A stretch of 64,000 nt of DNA from Brucellaceae bacterium (GTDB taxonomy: Bacteria; Pseudomonadota; Alphaproteobacteria; Rhizobiales; Rhizobiaceae): assembly GCA_020637775.1 (NCBI GenBank), contig JACKJV010000007.1, forward strand, positions 124,001 to 188,000. The letters run 5' to 3'. How positions within the stretch are numbered: position 1 is the stretch's first letter; each line of letters begins with the position of its first letter. The position numbers and the translations under genes are program-made. Under the pieces are notes generated by a model, which did not search any database, was not told where the DNA came from, and was given only the letters and a program-made list of their open reading frames with translations. Of this stretch, positions 40,465-51,810 are shown one piece after another.

Positions 40465-41996
40465 TGCAGGACATTCTCGATCAACTCGAAAAGCACCGCG
40501 AACAGGCCCGCCTCGGTGGCGGCCAGAAGCGCATCGACGCCCAGCACGCCAAGGGCAAGCTGACCGCGCGCGAACGCCTCGACATCCTTCTCGATGAAGG
40601 GTCGTTCGAGGAATACGACATGTACAAGACCCACCGCTGCACCGATTTCGGCATGGCCGATTCGAAAATCTCGGGCGACGGCGTGGTCACCGGCTGGGGC
40701 ACGGTCAACGGCCGCCCGGTCTATGTCTTCTCCCAGGATTTCACCGTCTTCGGCGGCTCGCTGTCGGAAACCCATGCCGAGAAGATCTGCAAGATCATGG
40801 ATCTGGCCGTCCAGAACGGCTGCCCCGTGATCGGGCTGAACGATTCGGGCGGCGCCCGCATCCAGGAAGGCGTCGCCTCGCTGGGCGGCTATGCCGAGGT
40901 GTTCTGGCGCAATGTGCAGGCATCCGGCGTCGTGCCGCAGATCTCGGTCATCATGGGCCCCTGCGCCGGCGGCGCGGTCTATTCGCCCGCCATGACCGAC
41001 TTCATCTACATGGTGAAGGACACGTCCTACATGTTTGTCACCGGACCGGACGTGGTGAAGACCGTGACCAACGAGATCGTCACCGCCGAGGAACTGGGCG
41101 GCGCTTCGACACACACCCGCAAGTCGTCCGTTGCCGACGGCTCCTTCGAGAATGACGTGGAGGCGCTGCTGGAAGTCCGCCGCATGGTCGATTTCCTGCC
41201 GCTCTCCTCGCGCGAGAAGCCGCCGGTCCTGCCGACATCCGACAGCCCGGACCGTGTCGAAATGGCGCTCGACACCATCATCCCGGACAATCCGAACAAG
41301 CCCTATGACATGCACGAGGTGATCGCCAGGATCGCCGACGAGGGCGACTTCTTCGAGATCCAGAAGGACCACGCGAAGAACATCCTGTGCGGCTTCATCC
41401 GGCTGAACGGCTCCACCATCGGCGTCGTCGCCAACCAGCCCATGGTGCTGGCCGGCTGCCTCGACATCGACAGTTCCAAGAAGGCCGGGCGTTTCGTGCG
41501 TTTCTGCGACGCCTTCAACATTCCCATCCTCACGCTGGTCGACGTGCCGGGCTTCCTGCCGGGCGTCAGCCAGGAATATGGCGGCATCATCAAGCATGGC
41601 GCCAAGCTGCTCTTCGCCTACGCCGAGGCGACCGTGCCGAAAGTCACCGTCATCACCCGCAAGGCCTATGGCGGCGCCTATGACGTGATGAGTTCCAAGC
41701 ACATCCGCGCCGATGTCAATTATGCCTGGCCGACCGCGCAGATCGCCGTGATGGGCGCCAAGGGTGCCACCGAGATCCTCTACCGCTCCGAACTGGGCGA
41801 CCCGGACAAGATCGCCGCGCGCACGAAGGAATATGAAGACCGCTTCGCCAATCCCTTCGTGGCGGCCGAACGCGGCTTTATCGACGAGGTCATCATGCCC
41901 CATTCGACCCGCCGCCGGGTGTTGCGCGCCTTCGAGATGCTCAAGACCAAGACCGTCGAGCAGCCGATGAAGAAGCACGACAACATTCCGCTGTGA
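40464..41996 (+). CDS. pccB: Propionyl-CoA carboxylase beta (carboxyltransferase) subunit
   Basis: The 510-residue subunit moves carboxyl from biotin to propionyl-CoA to give methylmalonyl-CoA. Two crotonase-like halves are present: [28 protein letters not shown] and [16 protein letters not shown] in the N-half, and [35 protein letters not shown] in the C-half. A GTG three bases upstream could also start it. It is in operon with bioY and pccA. Confidence 0.95.
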   Translation: MQDILDQLEKHREQARLGGGQKRIDAQHAKGKLTARERLDILLDEGSFEEYDMYKTHRCTDFGMADSKISGDGVVTGWGTVNGRPVYVFSQDFTVFGGSLSETHAEKICKIMDLAVQNGCPVIGLNDSGGARIQEGVASLGGYAEVFWRNVQASGVVPQISVIMGPCAGGAVYSPAMTDFIYMVKDTSYMFVTGPDVVKTVTNEIVTAEELGGASTHTRKSSVADGSFENDVEALLEVRRMVDFLPLSSREKPPVLPTSDSPDRVEMALDTIIPDNPNKPYDMHEVIARIADEGDFFEIQKDHAKNILCGFIRLNGSTIGVVANQPMVLAGCLDIDSSKKAGRFVRFCDAFNIPILTLVDVPGFLPGVSQEYGGIIKHGAKLLFAYAEATVPKVTVITRKAYGGAYDVMSSKHIRADVNYAWPTAQIAVMGAKGATEILYRSELGDPDKIAARTKEYEDRFANPFVAAERGFIDEVIMPHSTRRRVLRAFEMLKTKTVEQPMKKHDNIPL

Positions 41997-42024
41997 GCCG
42001 ACAGGCCGGCGAGGAGATCCACCG

Positions 42025-42402
42025 ATGCCCAGACTGCCTGACATGACCAAGCATCGCGGCTTTCCCTCCGGCCTGCCGGGAACGGGGCTGCAATTCACCA
42101 TCCGCCGGGCCAACCCGAAGGGCGTTGCGAAGATTTTCGAGCGCGCCCGCAACCGGGACCGCGCCGAGGTGGAGAAGCTCGCCGACACCGCCTTCCTGCA
42201 CGCACTCTGGCACCACTTCGGCGCGGAGCCTTTCGAGCGCGGCAATCTCGACGCCGGGCGCATCAACTGGCTGTTCGGGCGCGAGGTCGTCCCGGCGGAG
42301 ACACCGTTCGATCCGCAATCCTACGAGGCCATGCTCAGGATCAACGAGGACGTGGCGCGCCGCACCATGCCCGAAGCCTTCGCCGACGTGCTGGAGGTGT
42401 GA
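42025..42402 (+). CDS. Uncharacterised protein within the pcc operon
   Basis: This is a 125-residue soluble protein beginning MPRLPDMTKHRGFPSGLPG. It has a basic central part (FTIRRANPKGVAKIFERARNRDR) and an acidic C-terminal half. I recognise no domain, cysteine cluster or signal. A GAGGAG ribosome site 28 bp after pccB supports translation. Its place between the two carboxylase subunit genes suggests a role with the enzyme, for example in assembly, but that is inference. Confidence 0.7.
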   Translation: MPRLPDMTKHRGFPSGLPGTGLQFTIRRANPKGVAKIFERARNRDRAEVEKLADTAFLHALWHHFGAEPFERGNLDAGRINWLFGREVVPAETPFDPQSYEAMLRINEDVARRTMPEAFADVLEV

Positions 42403-42464
42403 TGGTCGCCTCCGGGGAAAAAGCCGTTCGCAATGTATTGAGAGACCGATGAAGCTTGATTTCA

Positions 42465-42618
42465 CCCCCCTCTGTCCTGCCGGACATCTCCCCCACATGG
42501 GGGGAGATCGCTTGCCCCGCGAACCCCGTGAAATCGGCGGCGCTGGCGTTTGGCTGTCCGGTCAGTTTCAGCCGGTCTCCCCCCATGTGGGGGAGATGTC
42601 CGGCAGGACAGAGGGGGG
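42465..42618. repeat. 43-bp perfect inverted repeat (intergenic palindromic element)
   Basis: Left arm 42465-42507 and right arm 42576-42618 are exact reverse complements over 43 bp around a 68-bp loop. Each arm also holds a smaller hairpin (CTCCCCCACATGGGGGGAG). Elements starting CCCCCCTCTGTCCTGCCGGA are a common dispersed intergenic repeat in Hyphomicrobiales genomes. In the operon RNA it would form a very stable structure between the small orf and pccA. Confidence 0.9.
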
Positions 42619-42675
42619 TAATCCAGGACCAATTCCGGGCGCGCTGATCCGCAGCCCGCGAGGGGAGAGAAACTG

Positions 42676-44678
42676 ATGTTCAAGAAAATCCTGATCGCCA
42701 ATCGCGGCGAGATCGCCTGCCGCGTGATCAAGTCGGCCAAGAAGATGGGTATCGCCACCGTGGCCGTCTATTCCGACGCCGACCGCGACGCCGAGCACGT
42801 CAAGATGGCCGACGAGGCCGTCCATATCGGCCCCCCGCCGGCTGCCCAGTCCTACCTGCTGGCTGACCGGATCATCGCCGCCTGCAAGCAGACGGGCGCC
42901 GAGGCCGTGCATCCGGGTTACGGCTTCCTGTCGGAACGCGCCTCCTTCTGCGAAGCGCTTGAACGCGAAGGCATCGTCTTCATCGGCCCGAAGGTGAAGG
43001 CCATCGAGGCCATGGGCGACAAGATCACCTCCAAGAAGATCGCGGCCGAAGCCGGCGTCAGCACCGTGCCCGGCTACATGGGCCTGATCGACGATGCCGA
43101 CCACGCCGTGAAGATCGCCTCCGAGATCGGCTATCCGGTGATGATCAAGGCATCCGCCGGCGGTGGCGGCAAGGGCATGCGCATTGCCTGGAACGACGCC
43201 GAGGCCCGTGAAGGCTTCGACCGCTCCAAGTCGGAAGCCGCCTCCTCCTTCGGCGACGACCGCATCTTCATCGAGAAATTCGTGGTCGAGCCGCGCCATA
43301 TCGAGATCCAGGTGCTGGCCGATGCCCATGGCAACTGCATCTATCTGAACGAGCGCGAATGCTCCGTGCAGCGGCGCAACCAGAAGGTCGTCGAGGAAGC
43401 CCCCTCGCCCTTCCTCGACGAAACCACCCGAAAGGCCATGGGCGAGCAGTCCGTGGCGCTGGCAGAGGCCGTGGACTACCAGTCCGCCGGCACGGTGGAA
43501 TTCATCGTCGACAAGGACCGCAACTTCTACTTCCTGGAGATGAACACCCGCCTCCAGGTCGAGCACCCCGTTACCGAACTCATCACTGGCGTCGATCTGG
43601 TGGAGCAGATGATCCGCATCGCCGCCGGCGAGAAGCTGGACCTGAAGCAGGCGGATATTTCCATCAACGGCTGGGCCATCGAGAGCCGCCTTTACGCCGA
43701 GGATCCCTATCGCAACTTCCTGCCCTCCATCGGCCGGCTGACGCGCTACCGTCCGCCGGAAGAAGGCCGCCACGGCGACCACATCGTGCGCAACGATACC
43801 GGCGTCACCGAGGGCTCCGAGATCTCCATGTTCTACGACCCGATGATCGCCAAGCTGTGCACCTGGGCACCGACGCGCGAAAAGGCCGTCGATGCCATGG
43901 CCGATGCGCTGGACCGCTTCGAGGTGGAGGGCATCGGCCACAACCTGCCCTTCTGCGCGGCCCTGATGCAGCATCCGCGCTGGCGCGAGGCGCGGCTGTC
44001 CACCGCCTTCATCGCCGAGGAATATCCCGACGGCTTCGAGAACGCCGCGCCCGATCCGGCCACCGCGGAGCGCTTCGCCGTTGTCGCCGCCGTGCTCCAG
44101 CGCATTGCCGACGAGCGCCGCGCCGGCATTTCCGGCGCCCGCTTCAACCAGTCCAACGAGGACGCGCGTACCCGCCGCGTCGCCGTGGTGGCGCGCACCG
44201 ACTATCCGCTCTCCATCACGCAGGATGGCGATGTCTTCACCGTCACGGTGGAAGGCAGCAAGGCGGTCACCGTCAGCACCCGCTGGCGCCCCGGCGACCG
44301 GCTGGCCGATCTTGCCATCGCCGGCCAACGCCACGCGGTAAAGGTCGAGCGCACGCCGGGTGGGTTCCGCCTGCGCCAGCGCGGTCTCGATGCCAGGGTG
44401 CTGGTGCTCAATCCGCGCGCCGCCGAACTGAACAGGCTGATGCCGGAAAAGGCCGCGCCCGACACCTCCAACCTGCTGCTCTGCCCGATGCCGGGACTCA
44501 TCGTCTCCATCGCCGTGGAGGAAGGCCAGGAAGTGCAGGAGGGCCAGACACTGGCCATCGTGGAAGCCATGAAGATGGAAAACGTGCTGCGTGCCGAGAA
44601 GAAGGCCGTGGTGAAAACAATTCCCGTCAAGCCGGGCGACAGCCTCGCCGTGGACGAGATCATCATGGAGTTCGAGAA

Positions 44679-44682
<4 letters not shown>
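42676..44682 (+). CDS. pccA: Propionyl-CoA carboxylase alpha subunit (biotin carboxylase + BCCP)
   Basis: The 668-residue protein has an N-terminal biotin carboxylase ([22 protein letters not shown], glycine-rich ATP loop [24 protein letters not shown]), a linker/BT domain, and a C-terminal biotinyl domain with the biotinylated lysine at about K633 in EAMKMEN. It charges biotin with bicarbonate for PccB. AGGGGAGAG precedes the ATG. Its TGA overlaps the GTG start of the mutase gene (GTGA at 44679-44682). Confidence 0.96.
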
Positions 44683-46814
<2,132 letters not shown>

Positions 46815-46864
46815 AGTTTCACGGGCCGGGTTCGCCGGTCCCGCTGTCATCTGGAGGAGAGGCC

Positions 46865-48781
46865 ATGACGCATAGCCGATATCACGACGTCTACGAGGGC
46901 TGGAAAAAGGACCCGGAGGGCTTCTGGGCCAGCGCGGCCGGCGAAATCGACTGGTTCAAGACGTGGGACAAGGTCTTCGATGCCGAATCCGGCGCCTATG
47001 GCCGCTGGTTTCCCGGCGCCGAGTGCAACACCTGCCATAATGCGGTTGACCGCCATGTCGCGGGCGGGCGCGCCGATCAGGTTGCGCTCATCTATGACAG
47101 CCCGATCACCGGAGCCCTGAAGAAGTTCACCTATGCCGAACTCAAGGCGGAGGTGGAGGCCCTGGCGGCCGTGCTGCGCGACAAGGGCGTGGCCAAGGGC
47201 GACCGCGTTCTCATCTACATGCCCATGGTGCCCGAAGCCGCCTTCGCCATGCTGGCCGTTGCGCGCCTCGGCGCCATCCATTCCGTGGTCTTCGGCGGCT
47301 TTGCCGCCAACGAGTTGAAGACGCGCATCGACGATTGCGCGCCCAAGGCCATCATTTCCGCGTCCTGCGGCATCGAGCCGGGCCGGGTCATCGCCTACAA
47401 GCCGCTGCTCGACAAGGCCATCGAACTCTCCGCCAACAAGCCGGAAAGCTGCATCATCGTGCAGCGCGAGCAGCAGCCCTGCGACCTGACCGAGGGCCGC
47501 GATACCGACTACCGCGCCGCCGTCGAGGCCCACAAGTCGGCCGGAACGCAAGTCGATTGTGTTTCCGTTGCCGCCACCGATCCGCTCTACATCCTCTACA
47601 CCTCCGGCACGACCGGCCAGCCCAAGGGCGTGGTCCGCGACAATGGCGGCCACATGGTGGCGCTCAACTGGTCGATGAAGGCGCTTTACAACGTCGATGC
47701 TGGCGAGACCTTCTGGGCGGCATCGGATGTCGGCTGGGTCGTCGGCCATTCCTACATCGTCTACGGTCCGCTCATCAAAGGCTGCACCACCATCCTTTTC
47801 GAGGGAAAGCCGGTGGGCACGCCCGATCCCGGCACGTTCTGGCGGGTCATCGCCGACCACAAGGTCGCCTCCTTCTTCACCGCGCCGACCGCCTTCCGCG
47901 CCATCAAGAAGGAAGATCCGAACGGCGAATACCTGAAGAAATACGACATCTCGTCGCTGCGTGTTCTCTATCTGGCAGGCGAGCGCGCCGACCCGGACAC
48001 CATCGTCTGGGCGCAGGACCAGCTCGGCGTGCCCGTGATCGACCATTGGTGGCAGACCGAAACCGGCTGGTGCATGGCCGGCAACCCGGTCGGCCTTGGC
48101 GCCCTGCCCGTCAAGCTCGGCTCGCCCACCGTGGCACTGCCGGGCTATGACATCCAGGTGATCGACGATGCCGGCCACCCGCTGCCCGACGGCACGCTGG
48201 GCAATATCGTGGTCAAGCTTCCGCTGCCGCCCGGCTGCCTGCCGACCCTGTGGAACGCCGAGCAGCGTTTCAGGGACGCCTATCTCACGGAGTTTCCCGG
48301 CTACTACAAGACCGCCGACGCGGGCATCAAGGATGAGGATGGCTATCTCTTCATCATGGCGCGCACCGATGACATCATCAATGTCGCCGGCCACCGCCTG
48401 TCCACCGGCGGCATGGAAGAAGTGATCGCCTCCCACCCGGATGTCGCCGAATGCGCGGTGATCGGCATCGCCGACAAGCTCAAGGGCCAGATGCCGGTCG
48501 GCTTCATCATCCTCAAGGCCGGCGTCAACCGCCCGAAGGAGGAGATCGAAGCCGAGGTGGTCAGGCTGGTGCGCGAGAAGATCGGCCCGGTGGCGGCCTT
48601 CAAGACCGCGCTGACCGTCGATCGCCTGCCCAAGACCCGCTCGGGCAAGATCCTGCGCGGCACGATGCAGAAGATCGCCGATGGCGAGCAGTGGAACATG
48701 CCGGCGACCATCGACGATCCTGCCATCCTGGAAGAGATCACCGATACGCTGACCGGCCGCAAGGTGGGCGTTTTCGGCTGA
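46865..48781 (+). CDS. prpE: Propionyl-CoA synthetase
   Basis: The 638-residue acyl-adenylate synthetase activates propionate with ATP and CoA. The P-loop-like motif is YTSGTTGQPKGVVRDNGGH. Others are WWQTETGW, YKTADAG and the catalytic lysine in RSGKILRGTM. The start MTHSRYHDVYEGWKKDPEGFW and the pathway context favour PrpE over acetyl-CoA synthetase. GGAGGAG precedes ATG 46865. It ends the operon bioY-pccB-orf-pccA-mcm-prpE. Confidence 0.93.
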   Translation: MTHSRYHDVYEGWKKDPEGFWASAAGEIDWFKTWDKVFDAESGAYGRWFPGAECNTCHNAVDRHVAGGRADQVALIYDSPITGALKKFTYAELKAEVEALAAVLRDKGVAKGDRVLIYMPMVPEAAFAMLAVARLGAIHSVVFGGFAANELKTRIDDCAPKAIISASCGIEPGRVIAYKPLLDKAIELSANKPESCIIVQREQQPCDLTEGRDTDYRAAVEAHKSAGTQVDCVSVAATDPLYILYTSGTTGQPKGVVRDNGGHMVALNWSMKALYNVDAGETFWAASDVGWVVGHSYIVYGPLIKGCTTILFEGKPVGTPDPGTFWRVIADHKVASFFTAPTAFRAIKKEDPNGEYLKKYDISSLRVLYLAGERADPDTIVWAQDQLGVPVIDHWWQTETGWCMAGNPVGLGALPVKLGSPTVALPGYDIQVIDDAGHPLPDGTLGNIVVKLPLPPGCLPTLWNAEQRFRDAYLTEFPGYYKTADAGIKDEDGYLFIMARTDDIINVAGHRLSTGGMEEVIASHPDVAECAVIGIADKLKGQMPVGFIILKAGVNRPKEEIEAEVVRLVREKIGPVAAFKTALTVDRLPKTRSGKILRGTMQKIADGEQWNMPATIDDPAILEEITDTLTGRKVGVFG

Positions 48782-48809
48782 GGCGCGGCCGGACCGCGAA
48801 AACATGCTC

Positions 48810-48838
48810 AGGGCCGTTCCTGCCGGGGACGGCCCTTT
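48810..48838 (+). terminator. Terminator of the propionate operon
   Basis: An 11-bp stem (AGGGCCGTTCC with GGGACGGCCCT, one G-U) has a short loop and TTT, 29 bp after prpE. Confidence 0.75.
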
Positions 48839-48982
48839 CCCATGCAGGCAGACATTTTCCTTCGCCGGCACGGGATCCGGCGCGTCTGCCCGAAATTCGA
48901 CAAAAGCGGCGAATACGGGCATGGTCCCGTGGGACACGCCGGCACAGGATGCCGGCACAAATGACATGAGAGGGCTTCCCAG

Positions 48983-49642
48983 ATGAAAAAGATCATTGCC
49001 GTCATGGCTGTCGCCGGGCTTGCTGCCGGCTGCACGACCGACCCCTATACCGGCCAGCAGAAGGCCTCCAACACGGCCATCGGCACGGCCCTTGGCGCCG
49101 GCGTCGGCGCGCTCGCCGGCGCGGCCGTGGGTGGCTCGCGGGTGGCCCAGCGCAATGCCGTGCTCATCGGCGCGGGCATCGGTGCGCTCGCCGGCGCGGG
49201 CATCGGCAACTACATGGACCGGCAGGAAGCGGAACTGCGCGCGCAATTGCAGGGAACCGGCGTGTCGGTGACGCGCGTGGGCAATGACATCATCCTGAAC
49301 ATGCCCTCCAACATCACTTTCGCCACCGATCAGGACCAGGTCCAGCCTGCCTTCTACCAGACGCTGAACTCGGTCGCCCTGGTGCTGCAGAAGTTCAACC
49401 AGACCCTTGTCGATGTCTATGGCCACACCGATTCCACCGGCGACGACCAGTACAACCTTTCCCTGTCGCAGCGCCGTGCCAGTTCGGTGGCCAGCTACCT
49501 GAGCGCGCAGGGCGTGGATGGCCGCCGCTTCTATATTGCCGGCCTCGGCGAAAGCCAGCCCGTCGCCTCCAATGCCACGCCGGAAGGCCGCGCGCTGAAC
49601 CGCCGGGTTGAGATCAAGCTGGTGCCGATCACCCGGGGCTGA
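48983..49642 (+). CDS. OmpA-family outer-membrane lipoprotein
   Basis: The 219-residue protein has a signal peptide with lipobox LAAGC (cysteine near 17). A glycine-zipper segment ([32 protein letters not shown]) follows, then a C-terminal OmpA peptidoglycan-binding domain ([50 protein letters not shown]). It resembles YiaD. It likely links outer membrane and peptidoglycan. It is monocistronic, with a terminator after it. Confidence 0.92.
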   Translation: MKKIIAVMAVAGLAAGCTTDPYTGQQKASNTAIGTALGAGVGALAGAAVGGSRVAQRNAVLIGAGIGALAGAGIGNYMDRQEAELRAQLQGTGVSVTRVGNDIILNMPSNITFATDQDQVQPAFYQTLNSVALVLQKFNQTLVDVYGHTDSTGDDQYNLSLSQRRASSVASYLSAQGVDGRRFYIAGLGESQPVASNATPEGRALNRRVEIKLVPITRG

Positions 49643-49667
49643 TCCGGTTTTCGATTTCGAACTCGAG

Positions 49668-49699
49668 AACGGCGCGCCGGCATGGGTGCGCCGTTTTCA
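49668..49699 (+). terminator. Terminator after the OmpA-like lipoprotein gene
   Basis: AACGGCGC (49668-49675) and GCGCCGTT (49688-49695) form an 8-bp stem followed by TTC-rich sequence, 25 bp after the stop. Confidence 0.65.
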
Positions 49700-49781
49700 T
49701 TTGCCCTGCGCCTGCCGGGCGCTTGATGCGGCGCCCGCCTCTGTGTACAGCCTCGGGCAACTCCCGCGACGAGGCACGCCC

Positions 49782-50843
49782 ATGCAAACCATCACCATCG
49801 CCCGACCCGACGACTGGCACCTGCACCTGCGCGACGGCGCCATGCTGGAAGGCGTGCTGCCGCACACATCGGCCGATTTCGCCCGCGCCATCGTCATGCC
49901 GAACCTCGTGCCGCCGGTGGTGACCTCCGCCGATGCCCGCGCTTATCGCGAGCGCATCATGGCAGCCCTGCCCGCGGATCACGACTTTACGCCGTTGATG
50001 ACGCTCTACCTCACCGAAGGCACGGATCCCGACGATGTCGCCTCGGCCCATGAAAGCGGCCTCGTCACCGCGGTCAAGCTCTATCCCGCCGGTGCGACCA
50101 CCAATTCCCAGTCGGGCGTGCGCAACATCGAAAAGGTCTATCCGGTGCTGGAGCGCATGGCCGAAACCGGCATGCCGCTTTGCGTTCATGGCGAGGTCAC
50201 CAACGCCGATATCGACATTTTCGACCGCGAGGCGGTGTTCATTGACCGCGTGCTGGACCCGCTGCGCCGCCGCATTCCGGGCCTGCGCGTGGTCATGGAA
50301 CACATCACCACGCAGGACGGCGCCGACTATGTGGCCGCCGATAGGTCCGGCAACCTGGCTGCCACGATCACCACCCATCACCTGATCATCAACCGCAATG
50401 CCATTCTGGCCGGCGGCATCCGCCCGCACTACTATTGCCTGCCGGTCGCAAAACGCGAGACGCATCGCCTGGCCCTGCGCAAGGCCGCGACGAGCGGCGA
50501 CAACCGCTATTTCCTTGGCACCGACTCCGCGCCTCATGTCGACCCGCTCAAGGAATGCGCCTGCGGCTGCGCCGGCATCTTCTCGGCTACCAACACGCTT
50601 TCCTGCCTTGCCCATGTCTTCGAGGAGGAAAACGCGCTGGACCGGCTGGAGGCCTTTGCGTCGTTGAACGGCCCGGCCTTCTACCGCCTGCCCGTCAATG
50701 CCCGGACCATCACCCTGGAGCGCAGGGAAAACCCGGTCGCTTTCCCGGCCAGAATCGAGACCGGAGCCGGCCCGGTCACGCTGTTCGACCCGATGTTCCC
50801 GCTTCACTGGGCCGTGCGCGGCAGCGCGAACACCCCCGATTGA
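49782..50843 (+). CDS. pyrC: Dihydroorotase
   Basis: The 353-residue class II dihydroorotase closes the ring of carbamoyl-aspartate in pyrimidine synthesis. Zinc ligands are in HLHLRDG near residue 13, with the carbamylated lysine in [13 protein letters not shown]. Histidines follow in CVHGEV and MEHITT, and the catalytic aspartate is in GTDSAPH. I start at ATG 49782 (GAGG upstream); the frame is open through the lipoprotein end. Confidence 0.95.
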   Translation: MQTITIARPDDWHLHLRDGAMLEGVLPHTSADFARAIVMPNLVPPVVTSADARAYRERIMAALPADHDFTPLMTLYLTEGTDPDDVASAHESGLVTAVKLYPAGATTNSQSGVRNIEKVYPVLERMAETGMPLCVHGEVTNADIDIFDREAVFIDRVLDPLRRRIPGLRVVMEHITTQDGADYVAADRSGNLAATITTHHLIINRNAILAGGIRPHYYCLPVAKRETHRLALRKAATSGDNRYFLGTDSAPHVDPLKECACGCAGIFSATNTLSCLAHVFEEENALDRLEAFASLNGPAFYRLPVNARTITLERRENPVAFPARIETGAGPVTLFDPMFPLHWAVRGSANTPD

Positions 50844-50856
50844 GCAAGTCCGGCGC

Positions 50857-51369
50857 TCAGTGTTTGCCGGCAAAGACCAGGCTCTGGTCGATCTCGTCGG
50901 CAACCTTGGCAAGCAGGCGCAACAACTCTTCCTGCTCGCTTGCCGTCAGGCAGGCCATGGTTTTTTCGTTCCGGCGCTTGGCGCTGGCCACCATGCGGCG
51001 GTAGAGATCGCGTCCGGCGGGGGTAACCCACAGGCTGAGCGCCCGCTGGTCCCTTCTGTCCGGTGCTGAGCGCATCAGCCCGCGTTCGGTCAACGCCTTG
51101 ACGATGCGCGACAATTGTCCCTTGTCCATGGACAGCGCCCGGGCGATGTCCGAAAAGGGTGCCGGATTCATGGCCGCCGCAAGGCCAAGCACACGCCACT
51201 CGTTGAGGCGCAGGCCGTATTGCGAAAGCGACCATTGCTGACCGGACTTGTCGCTGGCCGCCGCCAGCCGTGCAAGCCGGAATGACATCAGGTCCCGGAT
51301 ATCGATGCTTGCCGCGGCTCCATCCTCCCCCTCTGGCGGAGCCAAGGCATTCTTGTTGGCAAGATCCAA
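50857..51369 (-). CDS. MarR-family transcriptional regulator
   Basis: The 170-residue protein is a MarR-type winged-helix dimer (LRLNEWRVLGLAAAMNPAPFSDIARALSMDKGQLSRIVKALTERGLMRSAPDRRDQRALSLWVTPAG). I place the start at TTG 51369, which has an ideal GGGAGGAAACAC ribosome site; the frame continues to 51591 without a better start. It is convergent with pyrC. The ligand is unknown. Direct repeats in front of it may be its operator. Confidence 0.85.
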   Translation of the reverse strand: MDLANKNALAPPEGEDGAAASIDIRDLMSFRLARLAAASDKSGQQWSLSQYGLRLNEWRVLGLAAAMNPAPFSDIARALSMDKGQLSRIVKALTERGLMRSAPDRRDQRALSLWVTPAGRDLYRRMVASAKRRNEKTMACLTASEQEELLRLLAKVADEIDQSLVFAGKH

Positions 51370-51422
51370 GTGTTTCCTCCCAAAAACACTGATCAGGAAC
51401 AGTAGCACGTCGTTTCCGTGCC

Positions 51423-51453
51423 GTAAAATGCTGACAGGACTTGTAAAATGCTG
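51423..51453. promoter_or_regulatory. Direct repeats, candidate MarR operator
   Basis: GTAAAATGCTG occurs twice with 20-bp periodicity, 54-84 bp upstream of the TTG start of the MarR-type gene. That spacing puts both on one face of the helix. Confidence 0.45.
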
Positions 51454-51522
51454 CGGGGCACCATTTCCGGCAATGGCAGGGCAAGCCGGCGCCCGGCGAG
51501 GCCGGAATGTGAACCGTTTCGG

Positions 51523-51557
51523 AAAAACCGGTTGCCCTGGGGCATTGAGGCAACCGG
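51523..51557 (-). terminator. Orphan minus-strand terminator
   Basis: On the minus strand, CCGGTTGCC (51557-51549) pairs with GGCAACCGG (51536-51528) across a 12-nt loop, followed by TTTTTCC. No minus-strand gene is visible upstream of it. Confidence 0.6.
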
Positions 51558-51622
51558 CTTTCCCTGAAACGCGGCGACTGTTGATCGCCACGAAGAGACT
51601 ATCAAAAACCGGCCCTGGCGCC

Positions 51623-51638
51623 TGTGACCGCGATCACA
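51623..51638. promoter_or_regulatory. CRP-type binding site upstream of the Crp/Fnr gene
   Basis: TGTGA-N6-TCACA matches the CRP consensus at all ten positions, and the inverted repeat extends to 8 bp per arm (51620-51641). It is centred about 180 bp upstream of the start of a Crp/Fnr-family gene. Confidence 0.65.
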
Positions 51639-51810
51639 GGCACTTGCGGTCCTCGGCAATTCCGGCGAAAGTGAATGCCAACGCGCCCGGAATTGCATGA
51701 AAACAACGGGATAGAGCATTGGAGCGGTTCAGCGAATGGCGTGGGGAGCGCTCTCGCGGAAAGCCCTGGCCGATGGATCAGGCGGGCGGGACGGGCGGCA
51801 CGGAGAAGAA

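Larger units (their letters stand above)
51370..51810. other. Regulatory intergenic region between marR-type and crp/fnr-type genes
   Basis: These 441 bp lack a credible gene. They contain two GTAAAATGCTG direct repeats (51423-51433, 51443-51453), a minus-strand terminator-like hairpin (51523-51557), and a perfect CRP-type site (51623-51638). The unexplained terminator suggests a short minus-strand transcript. Confidence 0.6.

Noticed and set aside
42465..42618. The 43-bp inverted repeat as IS terminal repeats
   Set aside because: Only 68 bp lie between the arms, with no transposase frame and no obvious target duplication; it fits a dispersed palindromic element better.
43359..44678. In-frame 5' extension of the mutase gene through pccA
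   Set aside because: The extension is out of frame with pccA and encodes Arg/Pro-rich junk; the GTG at 44679 overlaps the pccA stop and gives the normal N-terminus.
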